Numbered from the stretch's first letter, positions 8,255-16,338 are shown. The stretch is DNA of 23,223 nt from Flavobacteriales bacterium UBA2798 (GCA_002351955.1 DEHO01000076.1:58028-81250), one strand, 5' to 3'. The notes: generated by a model not told the origin, from the sequence alone. Numbers and translations: made by a program.

Positions 8255-8953
8255 TTACGACTTTTTGCGGAAAGTACGTTGCTCAATTCGTTTCTCATAA
8301 CTGCTACCCTGAAAAATTCGATGTACGTAAATACCGGGTAAGTGAATATGATCGGGATTCAATTCGCCTGCAGGAACAAGTTCTTCTACTTCGGCGATGG
8401 TAATTTTTCCTGCCATTGCAACCAGTGGATTAAAATTGCGTGATGTTGCACGAAAAACAAGATTACCGTGTGTATCACCTTTCCATGCTTTCACAATAGA
8501 AAAAGCAGGATCGAAAGCATACTCCATCAAATAATCTTTACCATTGAAATTGCGTACTTCCTTTCCCTGTGCTACTTCTGTACCTACACCGGCAGGAGTA
8601 AATATTACAGGCATTCCATAACCTGCAGCCATCAATCGTGTTGCCAATGTTCCTTGCGGAATTAAATCCACCTCCAGCTCACCACTCAATAGCTGACGTT
8701 CGAATTCTGCGTTTTCTCCCACATAGGAGGAAATCATTTTGCGCACTTGCTTTTGCTGCAACATGAGTCCGATTCCAAAATCATCCACTCCTGCATTATT
8801 GGAAATACAGGTTAATCCTTTCACGCCCTTTTCAACGAGAGCTGCAATGCAATTCTCCGGAATTCCGCATAAACCAAATCCTCCAAGAGCAAGAACCATA
8901 TTGTCCTCAATATCGCGAATAGCCTCGTGCGCATCTGCAACTTTTTTATTCAT
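8255..8953 (-). CDS. scoA: 3-oxoacid CoA-transferase subunit A
   Basis: The alpha subunit of the class I CoA-transferase is 232 residues from the ATG at 8951-8953. It shows GGFGLCGIPE (24-33), the CoA-transferase glycine-rich segment, then SNNAGVDDFGIG, IPQGTLATR and PAGVGTEVAQGKE, all typical of SCOT alpha subunits. The frame stays open to an earlier ATG at 9046, inside the penicillin-binding-protein gene. I prefer 8953 because it gives the usual family length and begins at the normal N-terminus, one base after the upstream stop codon. It pairs with ScoB 18 bp downstream. Confidence 0.93.
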   Translation of the reverse strand: MNKKVADAHEAIRDIEDNMVLALGGFGLCGIPENCIAALVEKGVKGLTCISNNAGVDDFGIGLMLQQKQVRKMISSYVGENAEFERQLLSGELEVDLIPQGTLATRLMAAGYGMPVIFTPAGVGTEVAQGKEVRNFNGKDYLMEYAFDPAFSIVKAWKGDTHGNLVFRATSRNFNPLVAMAGKITIAEVEELVPAGELNPDHIHLPGIYVHRIFQGSSYEKRIEQRTFRKKS

Positions 8954-8954
8954 G

Positions 8955-11486
8955 TTATTCGAATTCTTTATTATCGTCTTCAATGGAACCTCCATTACTT
9001 TCAGGTTCGTATTGATCTGTTTCCACTTCAAGAAAATTAATTTCATTCCAGATGCTAGCCATCCCTTTTCCTTCGCGACAATTCAAAAACTGCTCAGGGA
9101 AATCATCAGGTCGTTCGAAATCGGATGTAGAAATTTTTAACTGCTTATCTGCATACACCTTTTTCATATAATAACCCCAAACCGGCATTGCAGTATTCGC
9201 GCCCTGACCAAGATCGGTTCTGGAAAAACGAACTGAACGATCTTCGCAACCCACCCAAACTCCGGTAACAAGATCAGGTGTCAAACCAATAAACCAACCA
9301 TCGGAATTGTTCTGAGTTGTTCCCGTTTTACCTGCTACTGCTGTTTTAATTCCGCCATAAGGTTTTCCGCTACGCATACGCAAAGCTGTTCCGGCAACCT
9401 TTCCTGTAAACGGATTTATTGCACCACTTGTTGCTCCTTTCATGATCTCGAGCATTGCATAAGCCGTATGCTCATCCATCGCCTCATTGGTTTCGGGTTG
9501 AACATCGAGAATAACATTTCCCTGACGATCTTCAATTCGGGTGTACATCATGGGTTTGATGTAAACTCCCTTATTTGCAAATGCACTCTGCGCAGCAACA
9601 ATTTGTAATACGGAAAGATCGCATACGCCCAAACAAATTGCAGGAACAGGATCGAGATACCCTTTTGGTATTCCAAGATCCTCAACCAGTTTGATTACCA
9701 AAGCAGGTTTTTCCTTTTGCATGATAAACGCCGTGATGTTATTCATTGATGCTGCAAGCGCCCAGAATAAGGGGATTTGCTCGCCGGTATATTTTACTCC
9801 TGCATTACGCGGACACCACAATTTGTTTGTTCTTGCATTCAATGGAACTTCGATACAATGTTCAATATCAGGAGCAGTAGAACATGGACTTAACACACGA
9901 TCGCGGAATGCTGCTGCATAAACAAATGGCTTGAATGTTGAACCAACCTGTCGTTTACCAACCTGCACGTGATCGAATTGGAAATGTTTGAAATTTGGTC
10001 CGCCAACCCATGCTTTAATAAATCCGGTATGCGGATCCATCGACACCATTCCCACTTGTAAAAACCGTTTGTAATAGATAATTGAATCGCGCGGACTCAT
10101 CAGTGTATCGAATTCATTTCCTGGTTTTCTCCAGGTAAACACCCGCATTTTCGTTGGTGTATTAAAAATTTTGTCGATCTCGTTTTCTGTCCGATACGCA
10201 AGTGAATCACCGCAAAATCCACAAATATGAAAATCGCCTTTTTTGGCCATGTCTTTAGTACGCTCGCAATTTCCGCACAACTTACCGGACAAAATTCTGT
10301 ATCGTTTAGAGCGATGAACAGATGCCAATATCAGGGAGTCTCCTTTTTCTTTTGTAATATCATTGGAAAAAGGTGGATTCTTCCAGCGCTTATTGTCCTT
10401 GTCAAAATCGATCTGCAACTCCTTACCCAGATGTTCAGCAACAGCCCATTCAGCATACCGTTGCATGCGCGAATCGAGTGTAGTGTAGATTCGTAATCCG
10501 TCGTTGTAAATATTATAGGGAGAACCATCTTTCTTATGGTAAACAAAATTCCCGTTTTCATCTTTTTTCTCAAAAAGCGCAGTCAGCTCCTTACGCAATT
10601 CTTCACGGAAATAAGGTGCAGGACCTTCTACGTGATCGGTCGATTGAAAATCAAGTTCTATAGGCAATACCCGAAGTGAGTCGTACTGTTCACGGGTAAT
10701 TTTTGTTTTTACCAATGGATTTTCGGAACTACGCATAAGCTGATACAACACAATTTCCCGACGCTTCATTGCACGCTCAGGAAAACGTTTGGGATTATAC
10801 ATTGCCGGGTTTTGGCACATTCCCACCAACAAGGCCGCTTCATGAATTTTCAGCGAATCAGGAGTGGTATTGAAATATACTCTGGCTGCAGAATGAATTC
10901 CTACCGCGTTGTTTACAAAATCAAATTTATTGAGATACATCGTAATGATCTCTTCCTTAGTATACGCCCGTTCCAATCGCACAGCAATTACCCACTCCTG
11001 TAATTTCTGTTTTACCCTTTCGAGCGTGCTTTTTGCTTTATCGTGAAAAAGCATTTTTGCCAACTGCTGGGTAATCGTACTTCCTCCCCCTCTGTTGGTG
11101 TTCCCGGTAATTGCACCTGAAAACACGCGTGGCAGTGCTTTAAAATCTATTCCTGAATGATCGTAATACCTTTCATCTTCTGTAGCAACCAGACAATCGA
11201 TAACAAAGCGGGAAATCTGATTGTATTTTACATTGGTACGGTTTTCTTTGAAATATTTCCCAAGAATTTGACCATCGCCGGAAATGATCATGGTTGCTTC
11301 GTTGCTGCTTGGGTTTTCCAATTCATCGAATGATGGAAGATTTCCCATTGAAACAAAAAACATAACCAACCACACCGACACGATTGGCCCCAAAGCAATC
11401 ATCCACCATATGGCCAGAACCATTCGTTTACCGCGTTTCCCTAAACCGCTGTCAACTGATTTCTTTTCTGAATTTTCTTTTGCCAT
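8955..11486 (-). CDS. mrcA: Class A penicillin-binding protein (PBP1A-like bifunctional peptidoglycan synthase)
   Basis: The 843-residue protein has an N-terminal membrane anchor (about 23-47), a GT51 glycosyltransferase domain and a transpeptidase domain. The GT51 signature EDERYYDHSG contains catalytic E103, and GGGSTITQQLAK lies at 133-144. The transpeptidase has the active-site GSTFK with S516/K519, the SMN triad (580-582) and KTGTT (720-724). It polymerises and crosslinks peptidoglycan in the periplasm. Between the domains sits an unusual Cys4 cluster (C404, C407, C422, C425) that resembles a zinc ribbon. The start ATG shares one base with the gldH stop, and the stop is one base before scoA. 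This PSP1-gldH-PBP order is familiar from Bacteroidota. Confidence 0.95.
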   Translation of the reverse strand: MAKENSEKKSVDSGLGKRGKRMVLAIWWMIALGPIVSVWLVMFFVSMGNLPSFDELENPSSNEATMIISGDGQILGKYFKENRTNVKYNQISRFVIDCLVATEDERYYDHSGIDFKALPRVFSGAITGNTNRGGGSTITQQLAKMLFHDKAKSTLERVKQKLQEWVIAVRLERAYTKEEIITMYLNKFDFVNNAVGIHSAARVYFNTTPDSLKIHEAALLVGMCQNPAMYNPKRFPERAMKRREIVLYQLMRSSENPLVKTKITREQYDSLRVLPIELDFQSTDHVEGPAPYFREELRKELTALFEKKDENGNFVYHKKDGSPYNIYNDGLRIYTTLDSRMQRYAEWAVAEHLGKELQIDFDKDNKRWKNPPFSNDITKEKGDSLILASVHRSKRYRILSGKLCGNCERTKDMAKKGDFHICGFCGDSLAYRTENEIDKIFNTPTKMRVFTWRKPGNEFDTLMSPRDSIIYYKRFLQVGMVSMDPHTGFIKAWVGGPNFKHFQFDHVQVGKRQVGSTFKPFVYAAAFRDRVLSPCSTAPDIEHCIEVPLNARTNKLWCPRNAGVKYTGEQIPLFWALAASMNNITAFIMQKEKPALVIKLVEDLGIPKGYLDPVPAICLGVCDLSVLQIVAAQSAFANKGVYIKPMMYTRIEDRQGNVILDVQPETNEAMDEHTAYAMLEIMKGATSGAINPFTGKVAGTALRMRSGKPYGGIKTAVAGKTGTTQNNSDGWFIGLTPDLVTGVWVGCEDRSVRFSRTDLGQGANTAMPVWGYYMKKVYADKQLKISTSDFERPDDFPEQFLNCREGKGMASIWNEINFLEVETDQYEPESNGGSIEDDNKEFE

Positions 11487-11956
11487 TACTTCTTGCTTCG
11501 TTCAATCCGTAATCCTACATCAGCAACTTCGGTAAGGTCTTTTTCCCGCATTGCCTGCTCAATTGTAAAACCATATTTCCCTGCAACAGGAAATACGCGT
11601 TTAGGTCCGAATAAAATCCGGTTATCGACTAATGATCCGGTTGGTTTTCCATACCAGTTTCCAAATTCATCCTGCAAATTAGCCTGAATGGTATCGCGTG
11701 CAGTTTTTCCATCCGGGAACACCGTTGTAAAAAACACATAGATATTACTGTATTCGTAACTCTTTGTCACGCGCAAATCGAGGTAGAAATTATAGCTGCT
11801 TACCGTATCATCGACCTGCACTTCATAACTCACCGGTTCATTCCAGTTCCAGCTTTGGTCTTCAATAGCTGTATTCTGCTGGAAAAAAGGTTTGTCGCCA
11901 CACGATGCAAGTGTCAGCACAAAAAGAAGCGGAACAAAAAAGCGAATTCTCATCAT
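11486..11956 (-). CDS. gldH: Gliding motility lipoprotein GldH
   Basis: The 156-residue protein has a lipoprotein signal: a hydrophobic stretch then the lipobox LASC with C19 as the lipidation site. The rest (SYNFYLDLRVTKSYEYSN, FFTTVFPDG, FGNWYGKP, FTIEQAMR) fits the GldH family. GldH is a cell-envelope lipoprotein required for gliding in Flavobacterium, where gliding depends on the Gld/T9SS machinery. It overlaps the upstream RicT-family stop and the downstream PBP start by one base each, which suggests translational coupling. Start is ATG at 11956 or the adjacent second codon ATG at 11953; the difference is one Met. Many non-gliding Bacteroidota keep gldH, so actual motility is not proven. 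Confidence 0.85.
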   Translation of the reverse strand: MMRIRFFVPLLFVLTLASCGDKPFFQQNTAIEDQSWNWNEPVSYEVQVDDTVSSYNFYLDLRVTKSYEYSNIYVFFTTVFPDGKTARDTIQANLQDEFGNWYGKPTGSLVDNRILFGPKRVFPVAGKYGFTIEQAMREKDLTEVADVGLRIERSKK

Positions 11957-13383
11957 CAGGTAGTGGGCTGATCATTTTTAGGGGGACGATTATCGCGACG
12001 CGGTCCGCGATTCCGGTTTTTGTTATCGCGACGCTGACCCTGACCACCTTGTCCTTGCTGATTTTGCTTGGGCTGTCCTCCTTGCTGATTTTGCTGCCCC
12101 TGCTCTCCCTGTTGTTTTTGTTGCGGACGATTATGCGGGTGTTGCGAACGCTGGTGTTGTTGCCCTTGTTGCTGCGGACGGTTTTGACCTTGAGGTTTCC
12201 CTTGGTTCTGACCTTGTGTATTTTGTTGTTGCACGCCACCTTTTCCGTCTTTACGGCGGTCTTTGTGACGTCCTTTTTTCTTATTCCGTTTTTCATCAAA
12301 TCGGGTAAGTGAATCCTGACCCACAACATTGTCGAAATCGGGTTCTTTTACAACTTCAACCACTTCAACAAAGCCTTTCAGATCATCAACCTGCTGACCA
12401 TTTTTATTCAGGGCAATAATTTCTTTGACGCGATCTATTTTTAATCCTACGATATTGGTAATACCAAACTCACCCGGGGCGGCGTACCACATCATGCGTT
12501 TAAAAATATCTGTTTTTACGTGGGCGGCATACCCGTTTTTCAGCTGAAGGCGGATACTGTTATCCGGAAACTCCTTGTAAGCTTCCAGGTACATATCCAA
12601 CTCGTAATTGAGGCAGCACTTCAGCTTCCCGCATTGTCCGGCAAGTTTTTGCGGATTCAGTGAAAGTTGTTGGTAACGGGCAGCGCTGGTGGACACTGTT
12701 CTGAAATCGGTAAGCCAGGTTGAGCAGCACAATTCACGACCGCATGAGCCTATTCCACCGAGGCGTGACGCTTCCTGACGTGCGCCGATCTGGCGCATTT
12801 CGATACGCACTTTGAATTGTTCAGCCATCACCTTGATCAGCTCACGAAAATCGACGCGACCTTCTGCGGTATAGTAAAACGTAGCTTTTGTTCGATCGCC
12901 CTGATACTCAACATCGCTGATTTTCATTTCGAGACCAAGATCAATTGCCATTTTGCGGGCCTTGTGCATGGTTTCGTATTCGAGCGAACGAGCTTCTTTC
13001 CATTTTTCGATATCAGCCTCATTGGCTTTGCGCATGATCTTACGCAGTTCGCTGGACTCGGGTGAAACGTTTCGGCGCTGCATTTGCATTTTTACCAATT
13101 CACCGGTAAGGGTGACAACTCCCACATCGTAACCGGGGCTTGCCTCAACGGCAACTGCATCACCGGTATGGAGCGGAAGGTGTTGTGTATTCTTAAAAAA
13201 ATGCTTGCGACCATTCTTAAACCGGATTTCTACAAGGTCGAATGGCTTATGCCCTGCAGGCAATTCCATATTGGCCAACCAGTCGAAAACTTCCAGCTTG
13301 TTACACCCACCAGTACTGCAAAGACCGTTGTTCCGGCATCCGGAAGGACTTCCATCCTTGCTTGAGCAACTCTCACATCCCAT
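11956..13383 (-). CDS. ricT: RicT/PSP1-family protein with Q/N/G/R-rich tail
   Basis: The 475-residue protein starts at ATG 13381-13383. The frame also has a TTG at 13413, but that codon lies inside a promoter-like box, and relatives begin near MGC. A Cys-rich N-terminus (C3, C6, C16, C22, C27) precedes NKLEVFDWL and the PSP1 domain, which carries CGRELCCSTWL and QCGKLKCCLNYEL. In Bacillus subtilis RicT (YaaT) acts with RicA/RicF, binds iron-sulfur clusters and affects RNA processing. The role in Bacteroidota is less clear. The last 110 or so residues are low-complexity and rich in Gln, Asn, Gly, Arg and Lys. It heads the ricT-gldH-PBP run and lies 105 bp downstream of holB. Confidence 0.85.
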   Translation of the reverse strand: MGCESCSSKDGSPSGCRNNGLCSTGGCNKLEVFDWLANMELPAGHKPFDLVEIRFKNGRKHFFKNTQHLPLHTGDAVAVEASPGYDVGVVTLTGELVKMQMQRRNVSPESSELRKIMRKANEADIEKWKEARSLEYETMHKARKMAIDLGLEMKISDVEYQGDRTKATFYYTAEGRVDFRELIKVMAEQFKVRIEMRQIGARQEASRLGGIGSCGRELCCSTWLTDFRTVSTSAARYQQLSLNPQKLAGQCGKLKCCLNYELDMYLEAYKEFPDNSIRLQLKNGYAAHVKTDIFKRMMWYAAPGEFGITNIVGLKIDRVKEIIALNKNGQQVDDLKGFVEVVEVVKEPDFDNVVGQDSLTRFDEKRNKKKGRHKDRRKDGKGGVQQQNTQGQNQGKPQGQNRPQQQGQQHQRSQHPHNRPQQKQQGEQGQQNQQGGQPKQNQQGQGGQGQRRDNKNRNRGPRRDNRPPKNDQPTT

Positions 13384-13410
13384 TGTTTTGGTGGTTTTTT
13401 GTTGAAAGTC

Positions 13411-13418
13411 CAAATGTA
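13411..13418 (-). promoter_or_regulatory. Bacteroidota -7 box upstream of ricT
   Basis: On the minus strand the sequence reads TACATTTG, an exact match to the Bacteroidota -7 consensus TAnnTTTG. It would place transcription start near 13405, about 22 bases before the ATG at 13383. No clear -33 TTTG is seen at normal spacing (a TTCG is the nearest). The box overlaps the upstream TTG codon at 13413, which argues against that codon as start. Confidence 0.45.
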
Positions 13419-13488
13419 CGAAAAAGCGGCATATTCCATTCGAAAAATAGCAGACGAAGGCAATCGCCTATTATGCGCAAAAAAAGGC

Positions 13489-14616
13489 TTATTTCTTTGG
13501 GAACATCAGGGCAGTAACCTTAAACGAAAGGTTGATGAAAACCAGTTTGGGATTGGCGTTTCTCTCGAGATAATAATGCGATTTGTTAAATTCTTCCATA
13601 AGCGCAACGATGTTGTATCCGTGCACAAACTGAGAGAATTTCGAAATAAAATCCCGTTCATCTTCCCTTGCGCGCAATAGCTCATTATTGGTGTATGCAC
13701 CAATGATACATTGCCTGAAAATATGCAAGGCATAGCGCACAAAGTTTTTGTGCTGTTCCCTTGTGAGCGAAGCCATTTCATCACTCCAGGAAATCAATCC
13801 CGCGATATCCTTTTTGTGGCACAAAAGCATCCATGCACGGAATGTTTGCATGCTGAACCCTGAATCTTCAAGATCAAGAACCATGGAAAGCCCTGCCCAA
13901 TAATTCCCTTCGGCAAGCATGGTAATATTGTACGCTTCCTCTTCCGGAATAGAGTGCCCCTCGGTTAATACCCACATCATTTCATCGTCGGTTAACGCAG
14001 GGACTTTGATGAGTTGCGTACGCGACAAAATTGTAGGAAGAATGCTTTCCGTGCTTTCCGCAATAAGAAGGAAAACTGTGTTATCCGGAGGTTCTTCGAT
14101 TATTTTCAGCAAATTATTTGCAGCCACTTCATTCATGAACTCAGCCATCCACATGACAAGAATTTTGTATTCCCCCTCATAGGATTTATAGTTCAGTTTA
14201 TGAATAATGGCTCCCGCTTCTTCTGTCCCGATCAGCGGACGTTTACTTTCTTCTTCGAGTTCCGATAAAAAATGCCGAAGCGGCATATAGGGCTGTTCGA
14301 GAAAAACCTTTCGAAACTCTGCAATACGATCATCGGATTTCTCCACTTTCGTGCCTTCTTTTACAATGGGAAAAGAAAGATGAAGATCGGGATGTTCAAG
14401 TTTTGAAACACGGATACAAGACGAGCATGTACCACAGGAGTCGTTTTCCTGCTTATTGGAACAAAGTAAATATTGCGCATAAGCCAGCGCCAAAGGAAGT
14501 GTACCTGAGCCTTCAGGACCTGCAATCAGCTGAGCATGACTAACCCTGCCATCGCGGGCGGAACGGAGAAAGCGTTCTTTGGTGGCATTCTGACCTATTA
14601 TTGCTGAAAATTTCAC
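13489..14616 (-). CDS. holB: DNA polymerase III subunit delta-prime
   Basis: The 375-residue AAA+ clamp-loader subunit belongs to the replisome. It opens with IIGQ and SHAQLIAGPEGSG. The P-loop region GPEGSGTL (33-40) lacks the Walker A lysine, as expected for delta-prime, which does not hydrolyse ATP. Four cysteines (C52, C61, C64, C67) form the zinc module seen in E. coli HolB. NNLLKIIEEPP (167-177) and SRT (198-200) match the AAA+ core and arginine-finger region. The start is GTG at 14614-14616; no in-frame ATG precedes the conserved N-terminus. The gene is divergent from pgk. Its length is within the range for Bacteroidota homologues. Confidence 0.9.
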   Translation of the reverse strand: MKFSAIIGQNATKERFLRSARDGRVSHAQLIAGPEGSGTLPLALAYAQYLLCSNKQENDSCGTCSSCIRVSKLEHPDLHLSFPIVKEGTKVEKSDDRIAEFRKVFLEQPYMPLRHFLSELEEESKRPLIGTEEAGAIIHKLNYKSYEGEYKILVMWMAEFMNEVAANNLLKIIEEPPDNTVFLLIAESTESILPTILSRTQLIKVPALTDDEMMWVLTEGHSIPEEEAYNITMLAEGNYWAGLSMVLDLEDSGFSMQTFRAWMLLCHKKDIAGLISWSDEMASLTREQHKNFVRYALHIFRQCIIGAYTNNELLRAREDERDFISKFSQFVHGYNIVALMEEFNKSHYYLERNANPKLVFINLSFKVTALMFPKK

Positions 14617-14620
14617 GGGT

Positions 14621-14649
14621 TAAAGATAGCTATTTTAACACGTTGCAAA
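14621..14649 (-). promoter_or_regulatory. Candidate holB promoter, possibly giving a leaderless mRNA
   Basis: On the minus strand a TTTG (14646-14649) is followed after 17 bases by TATCTTTA (14621-14628), one mismatch from TAnnTTTG. The GTG start of holB lies only four bases beyond the box, so the predicted transcript would have almost no leader. The match is inferred by eye. Confidence 0.35.
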
Positions 14650-14698
14650 CGCATACCTTTTGTTGACAATTCCATCTTCGTCGGGCAAATATTTCCTT

Positions 14699-14706
14699 TA
14701 TTTTTG
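14699..14706 (+). promoter_or_regulatory. Bacteroidota -7 box upstream of pgk
   Basis: TATTTTTG matches TAnnTTTG exactly. A TTCG at 14676-14679, 19 bases upstream, is a one-mismatch -33 element. The predicted start near 14712 gives a leader of about 14 bases before the ATG at 14726 and rules out the earlier in-frame TTG at 14660. No Shine-Dalgarno is visible. Confidence 0.45.
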
Positions 14707-14725
14707 GGGCCTCAATCCGAATCGA

Positions 14726-15916
14726 ATGAAGACTGTTGACCAATTTAATTTTGCCGGAAAACGCGCATTGATCCGCGTGGATTTCAATGTGCCGCTTGAT
14801 GCTCATTTTCACATCACCGACGATACTCGCATTAAAGCTGCCATTCCTACCTTGAAAAAAATCCTGAAAGACGGGGGTGCTGTTGTGCTGATGTCGCATC
14901 TGGGAAGGCCGAAAAATGGTCCGGAAGAAAAATTTTCACTTAAACATATTGTTGACGATCTAAGCAAAAAACTTTCTGTAGAAGTGAAGTTTGCCGGCGA
15001 TTGTATTGGTGAAGAAGCAAATTATCTTACCTCACAACTTAAGCCAGGCGAAGTAATCCTCCTTGAAAATTTGCGCTTTTACAAAGAAGAAGAAAAAGGG
15101 GATGTTGCGTTCGCACAAAAACTGGCAAAGCATGGAGACGTATACGTAAACGATGCTTTTGGCACTGCTCACCGCGCGCATTCTTCTACAGCGATCATCG
15201 CTCAATTTTTTCCGGAAGCAAAAATGTTTGGCTATGTAATGGCAGGAGAACTTTCTTCAATAAATAAAGTCCTTAACAACACTATGCGTCCGTTCACCGC
15301 AGTAATGGGAGGAGCAAAAGTTTCCGATAAAATCATGATTCTTGAACAGCTCATCAATAAGGCTGATCACATTATTATTGGCGGGGGAATGGCATTTACA
15401 TTTGTAAAAGCGCAAGGCGGAAACGTTGGAAACTCGCTGGTGGAAAATGATCGTCTGGATACTGCAAAACAAATTCTTGCCGATGCTGCAGCTAAAGGCG
15501 TGAAAATTCATATCCCGGTAGATGCCGTATGTGCAGATAATTTCTCCAATGAGGCGAATACGCAGATTTGTGACATCGATAAAATTCCTGCGGGTTGGAT
15601 GGGACTGGATATTTCCGGGAAGACCGAAAAAAATTACGCAGAAGTGATCGCCGCATCAAAAACTATTTTATGGAATGGTCCGATGGGTGTTTTTGAGATG
15701 AGCAAATTTGAAAACGGCACCAAATCGGTTGCAGAAGCAATTGTTGATGCCACTGAAAAAGGAGCTTATTCACTTATTGGTGGAGGAGATTCCGTTGCCG
15801 CCATTAACAAATACCATTTGGGAGAAAAAGTAAGTTATGTATCTACAGGCGGCGGCGCCTTACTGGAATACATCGAAAGCGGAAGTCTTCCGGGAGTAGA
15901 AGCTGTGGAGAAATAA
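14726..15916 (+). CDS. pgk: Phosphoglycerate kinase
   Basis: The 396-residue cytoplasmic glycolytic enzyme converts 1,3-bisphosphoglycerate and ADP to 3-phosphoglycerate and ATP. All signature segments are present: RVDFNVPL (17-24), R35, HLGRP (58-62), NDAFGTAHRAHSS (142-154), GGAKVSDK, GGGMAFTF, the nucleotide-site NGPMGVFE and the terminal GGGDSVAA. Length is normal. The ATG at 14726 is chosen over the in-frame TTG at 14660 because it gives the family N-terminus and lies just downstream of a promoter-like box. It is a single-gene unit, divergent from holB and convergent with the TonB-like gene. Confidence 0.97.
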   Translation: MKTVDQFNFAGKRALIRVDFNVPLDAHFHITDDTRIKAAIPTLKKILKDGGAVVLMSHLGRPKNGPEEKFSLKHIVDDLSKKLSVEVKFAGDCIGEEANYLTSQLKPGEVILLENLRFYKEEEKGDVAFAQKLAKHGDVYVNDAFGTAHRAHSSTAIIAQFFPEAKMFGYVMAGELSSINKVLNNTMRPFTAVMGGAKVSDKIMILEQLINKADHIIIGGGMAFTFVKAQGGNVGNSLVENDRLDTAKQILADAAAKGVKIHIPVDAVCADNFSNEANTQICDIDKIPAGWMGLDISGKTEKNYAEVIAASKTILWNGPMGVFEMSKFENGTKSVAEAIVDATEKGAYSLIGGGDSVAAINKYHLGEKVSYVSTGGGALLEYIESGSLPGVEAVEK

Positions 15917-15939
15917 ATCGGAGCAAATAGTCCAGGAGA

Positions 15940-15955
15940 TTTAAAGCAATTTAAA
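15940..15955. terminator. Weak A/T hairpin at the pgk / TonB-like convergence
   Basis: TTTAAA (15940-15945), a GCAA loop (15946-15949) and TTTAAA (15950-15955) can pair over six A/T pairs, closed by a GNRA-type loop. It covers the stop codon of the minus-strand TonB-like gene and lies 23 bases after the pgk stop. With no G-C pair and no clean T-run it is a poor intrinsic terminator; the remaining gap (15917-15940) shows nothing better. Confidence 0.2.
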
Positions 15956-16330
15956 CGTGATAGGAAGCATATAACGTGAAGCAACCGGGACTCCGTTGTT
16001 TTTAGCAGGTTTCCATGCAGGCATGATGGAAACCAGACGAATAGCTTCCTTGTCCAATAAAGGGTGAACGCTTTTGTAGACCTTTATTGATTGAGGATCG
16101 ATCATTCCATTGCTGGATACTACAAACTGAACATAAACCTTACCCTCTGCCTCATCTGCTTTTGCTCCTTCAGGATATTGCAAATTCTGATTCAGGAAGC
16201 CCAATAAGGCGTGGTTACCACCCGGAAACTGGGCTTTTTGTTCAACCACATCAAACACTTCCTCCTGGGCATGTAAGGTGGCGAAACTTGTTAAAAACAA
16301 GAGGGTGGCAAGTAAAGGTCTCAATCGCAT
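15941..16330 (-). CDS. Secreted TonB C-terminal-domain protein
   Basis: The 129-residue protein has a signal peptide (1-21, probable cleavage LHA before Q22) followed directly by one TonB C-terminal domain. Marks of the domain are FPGG (36-39), a LNQNLQYPEGA segment, EGKVYVQFVVSSNG, and the closing W-PAKNNGVPV and LPITFKL. Full TonB proteins carry a retained membrane anchor and a proline-rich spacer; here neither is seen, so it is a minimal periplasmic form, a type common in Bacteroidota. The role is unknown: it may bind TonB-dependent receptors or act in another envelope process. It is convergent with pgk and divergent from ispG, with its own promoter. Confidence 0.82.
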   Translation of the reverse strand: MRLRPLLATLLFLTSFATLHAQEEVFDVVEQKAQFPGGNHALLGFLNQNLQYPEGAKADEAEGKVYVQFVVSSNGMIDPQSIKVYKSVHPLLDKEAIRLVSIMPAWKPAKNNGVPVASRYMLPITFKLL

Positions 16331-16338
16331 TGTTTTGC

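Noticed and set aside
8954..9046. Extended N-terminus for scoA from an ATG at 9046
   Set aside because: It would overlap the PBP gene by 92 bp and add 31 residues not seen in the family; the ATG at 8953 gives normal length.
8739..9140. A 133-codon plus-strand frame across the scoA/PBP junction
   Set aside because: Antisense to two well-supported genes; no recognisable domain.
11905..12312. A 135-codon, very hydrophobic plus-strand frame resembling a membrane protein
   Set aside because: It is antisense to the Gln/Gly/Asn-rich tail of RicT; CTG/TTG-type codons opposite CAG/CAA create an artificial Leu-rich frame. No promoter or family motif.
13384..13488. A possible small gene or ncRNA between holB and ricT
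   Set aside because: Only a promoter-like box is seen; frames here are short or run into antisense of holB and ricT, with no stable hairpin and T-run.
14663..14691. TTGACA at 14663-14668 as a sigma-70-style -35 box for pgk
   Set aside because: The expected -10 hexamer 17 bases on is poor (CAAATA), and this phylum uses the TAnnTTTG type, which is present downstream.
14660..14725. Upstream TTG start for pgk
   Set aside because: It precedes the exact -7 box at 14699-14706 and would add 22 unfamiliar residues.
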